From Anaerolineae bacterium (GTDB lineage: Bacteria; Chloroflexota; Anaerolineae; Aggregatilineales; Phototrophicaceae), in NCBI GenBank assembly GCA_022843385.1, contig JALHNT010000001.1:62001-126000 (forward strand): a stretch of DNA of 64,000 nucleotides, given 5' to 3'. A program made the translations under genes and the position numbers. How positions within the stretch are numbered: the stretch's first letter is position 1; each line of letters opens with the position of its first letter. The notes beneath the pieces are model-generated. The model did not search any database. It had not been told where the DNA came from and saw only the letters and a program-made list of their open reading frames with translations. Below, piece after piece: positions 26,215 through 35,276 of this stretch.

Positions 26215-27210
26215 ATGGCAACCATGAGCCTTTGGCAGGCGGAAGAACATGCCTTCCCCCGCACCGGTAAAATTGATGACCAGTTGCGATTCCTGCTGCG
26301 CTATGCGGTAATGGCACCCTCTATTCACAATACGCAGCCCTGGAAGTTCGCCGTACGCGATCGCGAAGTCCGTGTCCTGGCCGATCAGACGCGCTGGCTC
26401 AAGGTAGCTGACCCCGATCAGCGTGAACTGTATATCAGTCTGGGCTGCGCCCTGGAAAATCTGCTGGTGGCAGCGGCCCACTTTGGCCTGAGCGTAGCAG
26501 TGGATTACTTCCCGGAGTCAGGCAATGATGTCTGGGTCGCGACTGTGCGCGTCATTTCGGAGAATCAACCGGAAACGCTCATCGAGCGCGAACGCTTTCA
26601 TGCCATCATGCTGCGGCGCACCAACCGCATGGCCTATGCCCGTCAGGCGCTGCCCAGCCGCGATCTCGACCAGTTACAGTCCGCTGTCACCGACCCCGGT
26701 GTGACGCTGCGCCTGAGCCAGGAACCCCTGATCAAGCAGGAACTCAACAGCCTGATCGTCAATGCGACGGTGGCGCAGTTTGCTGATCCGGGCTATCGCG
26801 ATGAATTGCTGCAACTGGTCAATCAACCCTCATTCAATCATTCCTGGCTGGTGGATCGGATGGGGCAGTTGGCAATGGCCTACCTTAACATGGATAAAGA
26901 CCTGGCGACCAGCGACGCCAATGCCCTCATCAATGCCCCCAGCGTGGCGCTGCTCAGTTCTTACTCCAACAACCGGCTGGCCGAAGTGCGCGTCGGGCAG
27001 GGCTTTGAACGCATCGCGCTGGTCGCCGCCACGATGGGCATCGCCATTCAACCCCTAAGCCAGGTCTTGCAGGTATCGGAAGTTAAAGCCGAGATCAACC
27101 GGTTGTTCCCGGCTGGCGGCACCTATCCACAATTCATTTTCCGCCTGGGATATGCCGAAGGCAGCGCTCAGGCTCCTGGCCGCGATGCTATCGACTCGGT
27201 GCTGATCTAG
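26215..27210 (+). CDS. Nitroreductase-family (Acg-like) FMN protein
   Basis: A 331-residue protein from the ATG at 26215. Signatures: LLRYAVMAPSIHNTQPWKF at the N terminus (FMN-site hallmark SxxNxQPW), RRTNRMAYARQALP in the middle, and FERIALVAATMGIAIQPLSQ near the end, all typical of Acg-type double-nitroreductase proteins. The family is FMN-binding; in mycobacteria Acg sequesters flavin and has weak nitroreductase activity. Starts at 26182 and 26224 are also possible; none has a strong SD. The region before it (26020-26214) holds no other gene. Confidence 0.85.
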   Translation: MATMSLWQAEEHAFPRTGKIDDQLRFLLRYAVMAPSIHNTQPWKFAVRDREVRVLADQTRWLKVADPDQRELYISLGCALENLLVAAAHFGLSVAVDYFPESGNDVWVATVRVISENQPETLIERERFHAIMLRRTNRMAYARQALPSRDLDQLQSAVTDPGVTLRLSQEPLIKQELNSLIVNATVAQFADPGYRDELLQLVNQPSFNHSWLVDRMGQLAMAYLNMDKDLATSDANALINAPSVALLSSYSNNRLAEVRVGQGFERIALVAATMGIAIQPLSQVLQVSEVKAEINRLFPAGGTYPQFIFRLGYAEGSAQAPGRDAIDSVLI

Positions 27211-27226
27211 CTACAGGATATTCGGG

Positions 27227-27275
27227 ACTCTCACCCAATAACCCTCTCCTCCAGTCCTGGGGAGGGGGTTAGGCG
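27227..27275. repeat. Dispersed hairpin repeat, second copy
   Basis: CTCTCACCCAATAACCCTCT, then CCTCCAGTCCTGGGGAGGGG: the CCCTCTCC arm pairs with GGGGAGGG. It resembles the element at 9748-9787. It sits just after the nitroreductase gene and may act as its terminator. Confidence 0.5.
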
Positions 27276-27333
27276 AACAATGGTTTTTCATCCCCACTAC
27301 TGAAATCCTGTACCGCAAAATGCGATGACCGCA

Positions 27334-27339
27334 TATAAT
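27334..27339 (+). promoter_or_regulatory. -10 box for the PA14/SH3 gene
   Basis: TATAAT lies 40 bp before the ATG at 27380. No good -35 was seen. Confidence 0.45.
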
Positions 27340-27379
27340 AGGTTCCAGATCGTCGAACATCACAGCGGAAGAGGGACGT

Positions 27380-28414
27380 ATGAAGCGAATGTATCATGCA
27401 GCATGGGGACTGGCGCTGGCGCTGCTGGTTGCGCTCATTCTGCTGCCGCTGACCCCTGTTTATGCTGACTTCGGGACGAACTGGCAGGCCACATTCTTTA
27501 ACAGCACCGATCTGAGTGGCAGCCCAACCGCCACTCTGACCGGCATCAATGGGGTCAATTTCACCTGGGGAACCAGTGCTCCTGTGGTCAATGGCGCGGC
27601 TGTCCCTGGCATTGGGGTCGATAACTTCTCTGTCCGCTTCACGTCGACCCAGAACCTGACACCGGGTGTCTACAATTTCGTCGTGGCTTCGGATGATGGC
27701 GTGCGCGTGTTTATCAATGGAGCACTGGTGCTGGACAAGTTCACACCACGCAGCCTGACAACCGATTCGTTCACGGCTAATGTGACGAGTACGCCGGTAA
27801 ACTTCACCATCGAATATTTTGAAGGTTTGGATCAAGCGGTTATCCAGTTTCAATGGTTTCCTCAGGGCGCTGGAACCCCAGCCGTAACAACCACGCCCGT
27901 CGCCACCTCAGTACCGTTGACGGCATCGGTGGTCAGCGTGCGTGGCCTGTCACTGCGGAGTGGTCCTTATCTGGGCGCTTCGCTGATTGGTGTGCTGCGT
28001 CCAGGAACGCCCTATACCCCGCTGGCGCGCAATACGGATGAGGGCGGCGCATTCACCTGGTATCTCATCAACACTGGCACCCAGACCGGCTGGGCTTCCG
28101 GTCGCTATCTGGAATTCACGGGCGATCCCAATGCCTTCCCGCTGCAGAGCACAGTCTTCGAGCAGATTGACGGTGCGCCCGATCTGGGGGTGCTGGCCGT
28201 CCCGCGTTCGATCATGAACTTCCGCCGCCGCCCCAGCCAGCGCAGCGCGGTCATCGGCCAGATCGAATGGGGCGCGGAGACCTCGCTCATCGGACGCACG
28301 ATCCAGGGCGGGAACAACTTCTGGTTCCAGGTGCGCTATAACGGACAGGTCGGCTGGATTTACGCGCCGTTCGTCTCGGTGCGCGGCAACATCAACGCCG
28401 TGCCTATTCGCTGA
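27380..28414 (+). CDS. Secreted PA14 + two SH3b-domain protein
   Basis: A 344-residue exported protein. The signal peptide ends at TPVYADF (residue 32). A PA14 domain follows at residues 33-165 (WQATFFNSTDLSGSP; NFSVRFTST; YNFVVASDDGVRVFINGALV; FTIEYFEGLDQAVIQFQW), usual for carbohydrate binding. Two SH3b domains follow: VRGLSLRSGPYLGASLIGVL with TGWASGRYLE, and MNFRRRPSQRSAVIGQI with VGWIYAPFVS. The combination suggests a wall- or glycan-binding surface protein. A good SD (GGAAGAGGG) precedes the ATG. Confidence 0.85.
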   Translation: MKRMYHAAWGLALALLVALILLPLTPVYADFGTNWQATFFNSTDLSGSPTATLTGINGVNFTWGTSAPVVNGAAVPGIGVDNFSVRFTSTQNLTPGVYNFVVASDDGVRVFINGALVLDKFTPRSLTTDSFTANVTSTPVNFTIEYFEGLDQAVIQFQWFPQGAGTPAVTTTPVATSVPLTASVVSVRGLSLRSGPYLGASLIGVLRPGTPYTPLARNTDEGGAFTWYLINTGTQTGWASGRYLEFTGDPNAFPLQSTVFEQIDGAPDLGVLAVPRSIMNFRRRPSQRSAVIGQIEWGAETSLIGRTIQGGNNFWFQVRYNGQVGWIYAPFVSVRGNINAVPIR

Positions 28415-28463
28415 CCCGTCACCGCTTCACCGGGGCGCGATCCAGTTGCGCCCCTTCTCCTGC

Positions 28464-29180
28464 TTACGCCTGCTCATCCATCATGCTTGGCACATCGATT
28501 TCCTTGACGCAGCTCCCCCGCGACAGGCGTAGCACACACTGCGTCAGCGCTACCAGGTCCTGTACCGGTATCTTCCGGTCGTCATACGCCAGCGCCGCCT
28601 CAGCACCATCTTCATATGGAATCTCGGTGGCAATCGTCCCCGGGTTGATGCAGGTCACACCAATACGGTCGGGACGCAGATTCTCGCGCAGCGCATGAAC
28701 CATGCCACGCAGCCCAAATTTGGAAGCGACATAGGCTACTTCGCGCCCCCGATGATTTTCCAGGCCAGAGGTGGAGCCAATCACGATGATTTTTGGGTTA
28801 GCCGCTTGCTTCAGATTGGGCAGTAGCGCCTGCGCCGTGACGATAGCGCTGGTCAGGTTGACCGACAGAATGCGCACGGTCTCTTCGGGTGTGACGGTTG
28901 CAAAGTTGTAGTCCGCACCAAAGGCGTGCGTTTCCCAGATGCCGGCGTTGTAAATCAGCGCATCGAGAGGGGCAGCACCCACCGCCGCCCGGATGTTTTG
29001 GGCTGCATCCAACTGCGCCAGATCGGCTTGAATCCAGCGTCGGTCAACTTCACTTGGCTGTGTCAGATAATCGGGTTGGCTGCGTGAAACCAGCCAGACC
29101 CGGTCACCGACCTGTGGCAGCCCCAGCGCCAGCGCCGCGCCCAATCCACGACTGGCTCCGGTAATCAATAACTCAGCCAT
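28464..29180 (-). CDS. Short-chain dehydrogenase/reductase
   Basis: A 238-residue SDR. NAD(P) motif GASRGLG at residues 8-14, NAG block YNAGIWETH, catalytic Ser in VIGSTSGLENH and YVASK (Tyr-xxx-Lys). The segment after it, NPGTIATEIP, is the usual cofactor loop. The ATG at 29180 has AAAGGACAATC just before it. The substrate is unknown. It is followed on the same strand by no close gene, so it is likely alone. Confidence 0.9.
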   Translation of the reverse strand: MAELLITGASRGLGAALALGLPQVGDRVWLVSRSQPDYLTQPSEVDRRWIQADLAQLDAAQNIRAAVGAAPLDALIYNAGIWETHAFGADYNFATVTPEETVRILSVNLTSAIVTAQALLPNLKQAANPKIIVIGSTSGLENHRGREVAYVASKFGLRGMVHALRENLRPDRIGVTCINPGTIATEIPYEDGAEAALAYDDRKIPVQDLVALTQCVLRLSRGSCVKEIDVPSMMDEQA

Positions 29181-29351
29181 GATTGTCCTTTCATTCATCA
29201 GATCCAGTATGAATGATTACAGGACAGACGGTCCGCTGCATCTGGAAAAAGTACAGATGGGGAATAGGCTGAAGTTCATTGGCGAACTGCCGAAGATGTT
29301 CCAAGTGCCCTGCCGGTGCATCTGGCCTCAGGCGATGATGGTCTGGGAGGA

Positions 29352-30320
29352 TCAATCCCCGCCAGCCAGCGCTTTCGACTCGGCAGGCAGCAGCACCGTT
29401 GAGTGGACGGACTTGGCAGGGGCTGCTGTGGTTCTTCCACGATAGGTAGTAATCAGGATTACCGCGGCCACAATCACCAGCGAGGCCAGCAGCGATTGCC
29501 CGGTCAGTGCCTCGCCGCCGATGAACACTCCCAGCAGCAGCGCCACCACCGGGTTGACATAGGCATAAGTCGCCACGCTGTTGGGGGTGGTGACGGTCAT
29601 CAGCCAGATATAGGAGGTGAAGGCGATGGTGGATGCACCGAAGGTCAGGTAAAGGACCGACAGAATCGACGCGGTGGAAACCCTCGACCAGTCGATCTGC
29701 GCCCATTCGCCGGTCAGTGTGCTGGCGATCAGGAAACACAAGCCGCCGACCAGCAGGTTAACTCCAGCCGTCATCAGTGGTGACGACGACGAAGGCAGTC
29801 GCCGGGATAGCAGCGAGGTATAGGCCCACATGAACGACGAGAACAGGATTAAGCCACCGCCCAGCCAATCCAATCCCTGACCACCGGTCTCTGGGCTGAA
29901 GAGCAGCACGATGCCGATGAAGCCGACGATCAGGCCAGCGACGACGCCCCAATTAGGACGAGCTTCACCCTGCCATAACCAACCAAGCAGAGCCACCCAG
30001 AAGGGCAGAGTAGCATAGAGCGTAGCGGCGATGCTCGAAGGCACGGTCAACTGACCAATCATCAGCGCGCCGTTTGCCAGGAAGATCATCAGAAATCCCA
30101 GAATCCCCGCCGAGCGCCACTCATGCCGGTTGGGCAAGGCAGCACCGCCGCGTCGCGCCAGAAAGATCACCAGCAGCCCGGCAGCAGTGAAGCGCAGACC
30201 AGGGACGATCAGCGGCGGAAAACTCTCAAGCGTGTAATGGATAGCAAGGTAGCTTCCGCCCCATAACAGATAAATTGAGGCGAACGAAAGGATGATACGC
30301 GCCGAACGCGAGACCGTCAT
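29352..30320 (-). CDS. DMT-superfamily transporter (EamA)
   Basis: A 322-residue membrane protein with ten predicted helices arranged as two EamA repeats (start LSFASIYLLWGGSYLAIHYT; second unit VNLLVGGLCFLIASTLTGEW). The 5+5 layout is typical of drug/metabolite transporters related to YedA/RhaT. It probably exports a small metabolite or amino acid; the substrate cannot be inferred. The gene is leftward and divides two unrelated genes, with 105 bp between it and the next MFS transporter. Confidence 0.9.
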   Translation of the reverse strand: MTVSRSARIILSFASIYLLWGGSYLAIHYTLESFPPLIVPGLRFTAAGLLVIFLARRGGAALPNRHEWRSAGILGFLMIFLANGALMIGQLTVPSSIAATLYATLPFWVALLGWLWQGEARPNWGVVAGLIVGFIGIVLLFSPETGGQGLDWLGGGLILFSSFMWAYTSLLSRRLPSSSSPLMTAGVNLLVGGLCFLIASTLTGEWAQIDWSRVSTASILSVLYLTFGASTIAFTSYIWLMTVTTPNSVATYAYVNPVVALLLGVFIGGEALTGQSLLASLVIVAAVILITTYRGRTTAAPAKSVHSTVLLPAESKALAGGD

Positions 30321-30425
30321 GCAAAACCTTTGGAACAGAAAGAAAGGCGGATGAATCCCGCCTCTTAAGAGTCATTCTAGCAGAGGTTGAACAGGGGAGG
30401 GATAACACCAATGCAGTCCACCCCC

Positions 30426-31757
30426 TCAGCGAGGCGACTCGCGCAGTGTCATCAGGCTGATGACCAGTAGCAGCGCCATCATCAGGCCGCCGACCCAGAA
30501 AGGCAGCGCCGGTCCACCCGACTGAAACAGCACCCCGCCCAGCAGCGGCGCGACCGCATTCGCCAGGCTGACCATCGAGGCGCTCAACCCCAGCACCGCG
30601 CCGTACTCGCCCGCGCCGACCCGTTTGGTCATCAGGCTGTTGAGTCCCGACCGGATCAATCCGGCACCGACGGCAATCGGCACCAGCGCCAGCAGGAACC
30701 AGAGGAAGCCGCCCACGCCGCGATTGGCCTGTGGCGGCAGCGGCACCTGAATATCGCCGATGATCGCCTCGGTCGCGCTCGGCAGCAGATCGGTGATCTC
30801 GTTACGCACCATGCGCTCGACGTAGAAGGGATGCGGCTGCTGCGGCGCATTCGCCAGCAGGATCAGTCCCAGCGCCAACGCCCCCATCGCCACCAACACC
30901 AACCGACGTTCGCCATAACGCTGACTCCAGCGCCCGATCAGCCGCGCCTGCACCAGCACCAGCACGAAGCCGACGAACAGGAAGATGAGCGCATTGCCCT
31001 GCGACAGCACCCCCAGCCGGTTGAGCGCGTACAGGCCGAGCAGCGTCTCGAAGCCGTAGAAGACCACCTGCTGGGCGAACATCAGGATCATCAGCAGCGG
31101 CATCTGGGGATAGCGCAGCGTCGTCACTCCATCGAACAGCGCCGCGAAGGGACGGGCTGCCCGCCGCTTCTCCGGGGGCAGGCTCTCGCGGAAGCCGAAC
31201 AGGGTGATGAAGATCGACAGCAGCGAATACCCCGCCGCGATCAGCGCCGGTGTCGCCAGACTGTCGGTGAATTCCAGCGCGATCAGCGAGATGGCCGGGC
31301 CGATGATGAACCCCAGCCCGAAAGCCGCGCCGGTCAGCCCCAACCCGCGCGCCCTTGTCTCCTCATCGGTCAGGTCGGTGATGGCGGCCTGAGCCGTTGC
31401 CAGATTCGCGCCGAAGATGCCATCCACCAACCGCGACAGGATGACCATCTCCAGCGAGTTGGCCGTCGCCAGCATGACGAAGCTGATGAAGGTGCTGATC
31501 TGGCTGATGAGCAGAAGCGGCTTGCGCCCGTAGCGATCGGAGAGCGCCCCCATCACCGGCACGCCGATCAACTGCGCCAGGGGGAAGGCCGCCGCGACCA
31601 GCCCGATTTGCAGCGGCGAGGCGTTGAAGGCGATGGCGTACAGATGCAGCAGGGGCAGCAGCACCGTCAGCCCCAGCACATCGACGAAGGTCAGCAGGAA
31701 CAGCGGCATGATGCGCCCGAAGTTAAAGCCGGAGGCGGGTTGTTCGGTGGGTTGCAT
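30426..31757 (-). CDS. MFS transporter (TetA/drug efflux-like)
   Basis: A 443-residue major facilitator with 12 predicted helices. The loop 2-3 motif GALSDRYGRKPLLLISQ is the MFS signature, and DGIFGANLATAQAAITDLTD is the motif C-like region of the TetA group. An unusually long soluble loop (about residues 300-345, PHPFYVERMVRNEITDLLPS) sits between the two halves. It is likely a proton-coupled exporter; substrate unknown. The start at 31757 is an ATG. The DMT gene follows 105 bp downstream on the same strand. Confidence 0.9.
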   Translation of the reverse strand: MQPTEQPASGFNFGRIMPLFLLTFVDVLGLTVLLPLLHLYAIAFNASPLQIGLVAAAFPLAQLIGVPVMGALSDRYGRKPLLLISQISTFISFVMLATANSLEMVILSRLVDGIFGANLATAQAAITDLTDEETRARGLGLTGAAFGLGFIIGPAISLIALEFTDSLATPALIAAGYSLLSIFITLFGFRESLPPEKRRAARPFAALFDGVTTLRYPQMPLLMILMFAQQVVFYGFETLLGLYALNRLGVLSQGNALIFLFVGFVLVLVQARLIGRWSQRYGERRLVLVAMGALALGLILLANAPQQPHPFYVERMVRNEITDLLPSATEAIIGDIQVPLPPQANRGVGGFLWFLLALVPIAVGAGLIRSGLNSLMTKRVGAGEYGAVLGLSASMVSLANAVAPLLGGVLFQSGGPALPFWVGGLMMALLLVISLMTLRESPR

Positions 31758-31858
31758 GGATGCGTCGTTTCGTCTTAAACTGAATGGCTTGTAATCCAGC
31801 GTCTTTCATACACCATCCATGCGGCGTTTGCCACTACCACCTTCCAGGGATGCTACTC

Positions 31859-32338
31859 ATGACACCGGAAAAAACGGCTCTGCTCCAACAACTCGATGCC
31901 ATGCGCGATCGCTTATGGGCAGCACTGGATTCAGTTGAACTGACCGGTGAGGTCTATCCAGGGTGGAACAAGCGTGACTTTTACGCACATATCGCCGGGT
32001 GGGAAGCACTGGTTTATCAGGTCTTCCGCGACTACGTGGCTGGCACCCCTGGCACGACCTATCGGTTTACCACTGTGGACGACCTCAATCGGGACTTCGT
32101 AGCTACTCGCCAGAGCCAGACTGCCGAAGGTGCCAGGCTGGAATGTGAGATCAACCGCTTCGCCATCAGAACCCTCCTGCAAGCCATTCCGGCTGAGGAT
32201 TATGGCAAGATCATTCGATTTCCCTGGGGAACCAATACCATCATCGAGTTTATCCAGGGTGCCATTGAACACGAACAGGAACACGCTGATGACATTATCC
32301 TTCTGACACAGGGCGGATCTTTTACCGCCGCTGTTTGA
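31859..32338 (+). CDS. DinB/ClbS-like helical protein
   Basis: A 159-residue four-helix-bundle-type protein. His residues at NKRDFYAHIAGWEALV and at AIEHEQEHADDIILL are placed like the metal triad of DinB/DfsB proteins. The ATG at 31859 is preferred (AGGGA at 31845-31849). Family members bind metal or small thiols; the function of most is unknown. ClbS relatives protect from colibactin by hydrolysis. It ends 17 bp inside the convergent GMC gene, a tail-to-tail overlap. Confidence 0.7.
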   Translation: MTPEKTALLQQLDAMRDRLWAALDSVELTGEVYPGWNKRDFYAHIAGWEALVYQVFRDYVAGTPGTTYRFTTVDDLNRDFVATRQSQTAEGARLECEINRFAIRTLLQAIPAEDYGKIIRFPWGTNTIIEFIQGAIEHEQEHADDIILLTQGGSFTAAV

Positions 32339-34295
32339 TGCCCTGCGCCAGATAATGAGCTGTTCCCAGGATCGAGAGCATCGGGTTGACGCCGCTGGCG
32401 CTGGGCAGGGCGCTGCCATCGACCACAAACAGATTGCGCACCTCGTAACTCTCGCCTTCTGGGTCAACCGCCCCCAGGGCGCTGTCGCCAGCAATACGGC
32501 ACGACGACATCTGATGGGCGCTGAAGAGCGAGTAGGTGTTGGGCTGGAAGCCGCGTCGTTCGGCTTCGATCAGGAACGAGTCGAGCTTATCCTGACCGGC
32601 GCGATAGACCAGATGCCGGTTGAAGGGGGCGGAGATTTCCCGTGCGCCAGCGGCGGCATGGATGCGAATGGCTTCCAGCAGCCCCTTCATCATGTGGCGG
32701 GCGTCATCCGGGTGTAGATGATAATGCAGCGTCGGCTGACCCTGCGCGTCCAGCCTCACCCGCCCGCTGTGCTGGTCGCGGGTGATGATGATGATATTCG
32801 CCATGTGGTTCAACTGCGACATCAACTGTTTATGCGCCGCGCCTGATTGCCAGGGCAGGCTGAGCGCAGCGATGCCGGGATGCGTCGGGGCGCATTCCAG
32901 CCGTGTGCCATAGCCGCGCCCGTCCAGATCAGCGAATTCAGTGACGACGCGGGTCAGCGGTGCGCCGCGCCAGGGAGCAACCGCGTCCTCGAACAAACCA
33001 TAGATGACCGTCACCGGATGCAGATGCAGATTGCGCCCGATGTTGGTGTTGCCCAGCCCGGAGCGCAGCAGGATGGCCGGGGTGTGGATCGAACCGGCGC
33101 TGACCACCACCCGCTTGGCCCGGATCGTCACCGCATGGACGACCCCATCCTCACCCCGTACCTGTGCCAACGCCCCCACTGCCTGCCCACGCTCGATCAG
33201 CACCCGTTCCACTTCAGCCCGCACCAGGATGCGCGCCCCACGCTGCGCCGCGTCGTGCAGGTAAGTCGACACCATGCCGCGCTTGGCTCCAAAGGCACAG
33301 CCATAATTGCAGAAGCCGCAGTCATCACAGCCCTTTACGTTACGTGGCACGGTCTTGACGGTGTAGCCGAGCGACTGGCAGCCTTTTTCCAGCAGGTGAT
33401 TGGGCTGGTTGGCGCTGCTCTCCGTCGCGTTGATATTGAGGCGGTTCTCGACCGCCGCCAGACTCTTCTGGAAGGCCGCACTCGTTGCGCCGCTGAAGCC
33501 GTAGACCGTCTCCCATTCGCGCAGCACATAATCCGGCGGGTGCAGCGACGCCGTCCAGTTGACGGTGGTGCCGCCCCCCAGCACGCTCCCGGCCAGCACC
33601 AGCATACTGCGGTCAGCGGTGGTCAGCGCTCCGCGCTTCTCAAACAAGTACTCGCTGCTTTGGCGTTCGCGTCCATCAAATTCGACGATGTAATCGCCCT
33701 TCTCGACCACGATCACATCCTGCCCGGCAGCCGCCACTTCTGCCGCGACCACACCCCCACCGGCACCCGATCCGATCACCAGTGTATCGGTGTAGAGCGT
33801 GGTCGCCTCAGTGATGACCAGCGGTCCAAGGGCGCGCGGTTGTGGCTTACCAGAAGGTGGCTGGTCGGGGTAGGCGAAGGATGACCAGATGGGGTTGGGC
33901 TGACCGCCTGGCAGCGTGGTGTAGAAGAGGAATTGTGCCAGCCGTTTGATGCTCTGGAAGAACTGGCGCGCCTGCGGGATAGAACTATCGGCCCAGCGCC
34001 GCAGCAACACGGTGCGGTCATCCAGCGCCAGTTCGGAGAAACCGCGCCAGTATCCGGTTGTCAGTCCATTGAAGAACGGATTCTCCAGACCATCCAGCAG
34101 CCAGCCCAACTGTTGGCGGCTGGCTTCGTCGGTCGCCAGGAACAGCCCTTCTTCTACATCCTCGGTGAGGGGGAAGTCGGCTGCGCCCAGGCGGAACAGC
34201 GGCAAGTCCGCGCCCTCGCTTGAGGGCAGGCGGGGGATGAGGGTATCGCAGATCAGGGCAAGCGTGTGTCGTTGAGTAGGTGATAAAAATGGCAT
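32322..34295 (-). CDS. GMC oxidoreductase, long-chain alcohol oxidase/cholesterol-oxidase-like
   Basis: A 657-residue flavoenzyme. An N-terminal ~150-residue helical region (QRHTLALICDTLIPRLPSSE) resembles gluconate dehydrogenase subunit 3-type domains. The FAD motif VIGSGAGGGVVAAEVAAAG is near residue 175. GGGTTVNWTASLHPP is the GMC signature, and a CxxCxxC-type cluster (KGCDDCGFCNYGCAFGAKR) is the Cys-rich insert of long-chain alcohol oxidases. The C terminus has HQMSSCRIAG and NPMLSILGTAHYLAQGI. It probably oxidises a lipophilic alcohol. The ATG at 34295 is used because upstream residues do not resemble the family. It overlaps the DinB-like gene tail-to-tail by 17 bp. Confidence 0.85.
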   Translation of the reverse strand: MPFLSPTQRHTLALICDTLIPRLPSSEGADLPLFRLGAADFPLTEDVEEGLFLATDEASRQQLGWLLDGLENPFFNGLTTGYWRGFSELALDDRTVLLRRWADSSIPQARQFFQSIKRLAQFLFYTTLPGGQPNPIWSSFAYPDQPPSGKPQPRALGPLVITEATTLYTDTLVIGSGAGGGVVAAEVAAAGQDVIVVEKGDYIVEFDGRERQSSEYLFEKRGALTTADRSMLVLAGSVLGGGTTVNWTASLHPPDYVLREWETVYGFSGATSAAFQKSLAAVENRLNINATESSANQPNHLLEKGCQSLGYTVKTVPRNVKGCDDCGFCNYGCAFGAKRGMVSTYLHDAAQRGARILVRAEVERVLIERGQAVGALAQVRGEDGVVHAVTIRAKRVVVSAGSIHTPAILLRSGLGNTNIGRNLHLHPVTVIYGLFEDAVAPWRGAPLTRVVTEFADLDGRGYGTRLECAPTHPGIAALSLPWQSGAAHKQLMSQLNHMANIIIITRDQHSGRVRLDAQGQPTLHYHLHPDDARHMMKGLLEAIRIHAAAGAREISAPFNRHLVYRAGQDKLDSFLIEAERRGFQPNTYSLFSAHQMSSCRIAGDSALGAVDPEGESYEVRNLFVVDGSALPSASGVNPMLSILGTAHYLAQGIKQRR

Positions 34296-34389
34296 GATCT
34301 TCAATGAACAATCGTGTGTATGAACGACCTTGATTATACCCCGACTTGCTGTTATACACGGACGCTCGATTAAACAGGAGGCGCGCGCG

Positions 34390-35199
34390 ATGACCAACCC
34401 GAACCCTAACGAACTCAATGAGTCGGCTCACCAGCAGTGGGAAACCAAAGCCGCTTTCTGGGATGATATGCACGGCGATGAGGGCAACATCTTTCATCGG
34501 ACGCTGGTCGCGCCAACGGCAGAACGGCTGCTCAAGCTGCAACCTGGCGAAACCGTCCTCGATCTGGCCTGTGGCAACGGCGTCTTTTCCCGGCAGATGG
34601 CGGAACTAGGGGCAACGGTGGTCGCCTGTGACTTCAGCACCGCGCTGATCGACCACGCCCGTCAGCGCAGATATGCCGACCGAATTGATTATCGAGTGGT
34701 GGATGCCACCGACTCCGACGCCCTGCGAACGCTTGGCCTTCACCGTTTTGATGCGGTGGTGTGCAACATGGCGCTGATGGACATCGCCACACTCGACCCG
34801 CTGCTCATCGCGCTGCGCGATCTGCTCAAGCCTGGCGGGCGGGCGGTGTTCACCCTGATGCATCCCTGCTTCAATCACACGGCGGTCACGCTGCTGTCTG
34901 AACAATTCGAGGAAGGCGGCGCATGGAAGCACCTCTACGCGCTCAAGATCACCGATTATCTGGGGTTAGGGATGCAGTATGCCATCGGCGCGAAGGGCGA
35001 ACCCGGCGGTCATTATGTCTTCCACCGTTCGTTGGGGGAATTGTTCTCCACCTGTTTTGTTCACGGCTGGGTGATGGATGGCCTGGAAGAAGCCGCTTTC
35101 CCGCCGCCAGAGGATGCCGGCAGTCCTATCCTCTTTGCTCATTATCACCGTTTCCCGATGCTGCTGGGCTTCCGCCTGAAGCGTGCAGGCGTAGGCTAA
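34390..35199 (+). CDS. Class I SAM-dependent methyltransferase
   Basis: A 269-residue methyltransferase. SAM motif I is VLDLACGNGVFSRQMAELG, motif II VVACDFS, and the later block is FDAVVCNMALMDIATLDPLL. A Pro/Gly loop (LKPGGRAVFTLMHPCFN) follows, typical of methyltransferase-11/25 type enzymes. The start has a clear AGGAGG eight bases upstream. Substrate not known. It lies 77 bp before purU on the same strand and could share a message with the downstream folate gene. Confidence 0.9.
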   Translation: MTNPNPNELNESAHQQWETKAAFWDDMHGDEGNIFHRTLVAPTAERLLKLQPGETVLDLACGNGVFSRQMAELGATVVACDFSTALIDHARQRRYADRIDYRVVDATDSDALRTLGLHRFDAVVCNMALMDIATLDPLLIALRDLLKPGGRAVFTLMHPCFNHTAVTLLSEQFEEGGAWKHLYALKITDYLGLGMQYAIGAKGEPGGHYVFHRSLGELFSTCFVHGWVMDGLEEAAFPPPEDAGSPILFAHYHRFPMLLGFRLKRAGVG

Positions 35200-35276
35200 T
35201 TCATGTCTGGTGAGTTGGCTGGCTTTCACGTATCCTTAGGGCTACCTATTCATCCGTGACGATAACAGGCACTCTT

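Noticed and set aside
30831-31778. Plus-strand frame of 315 codons rich in Gln/Arg/His
   Set aside because: Antisense of the MFS transporter; composition is that of a shadow.
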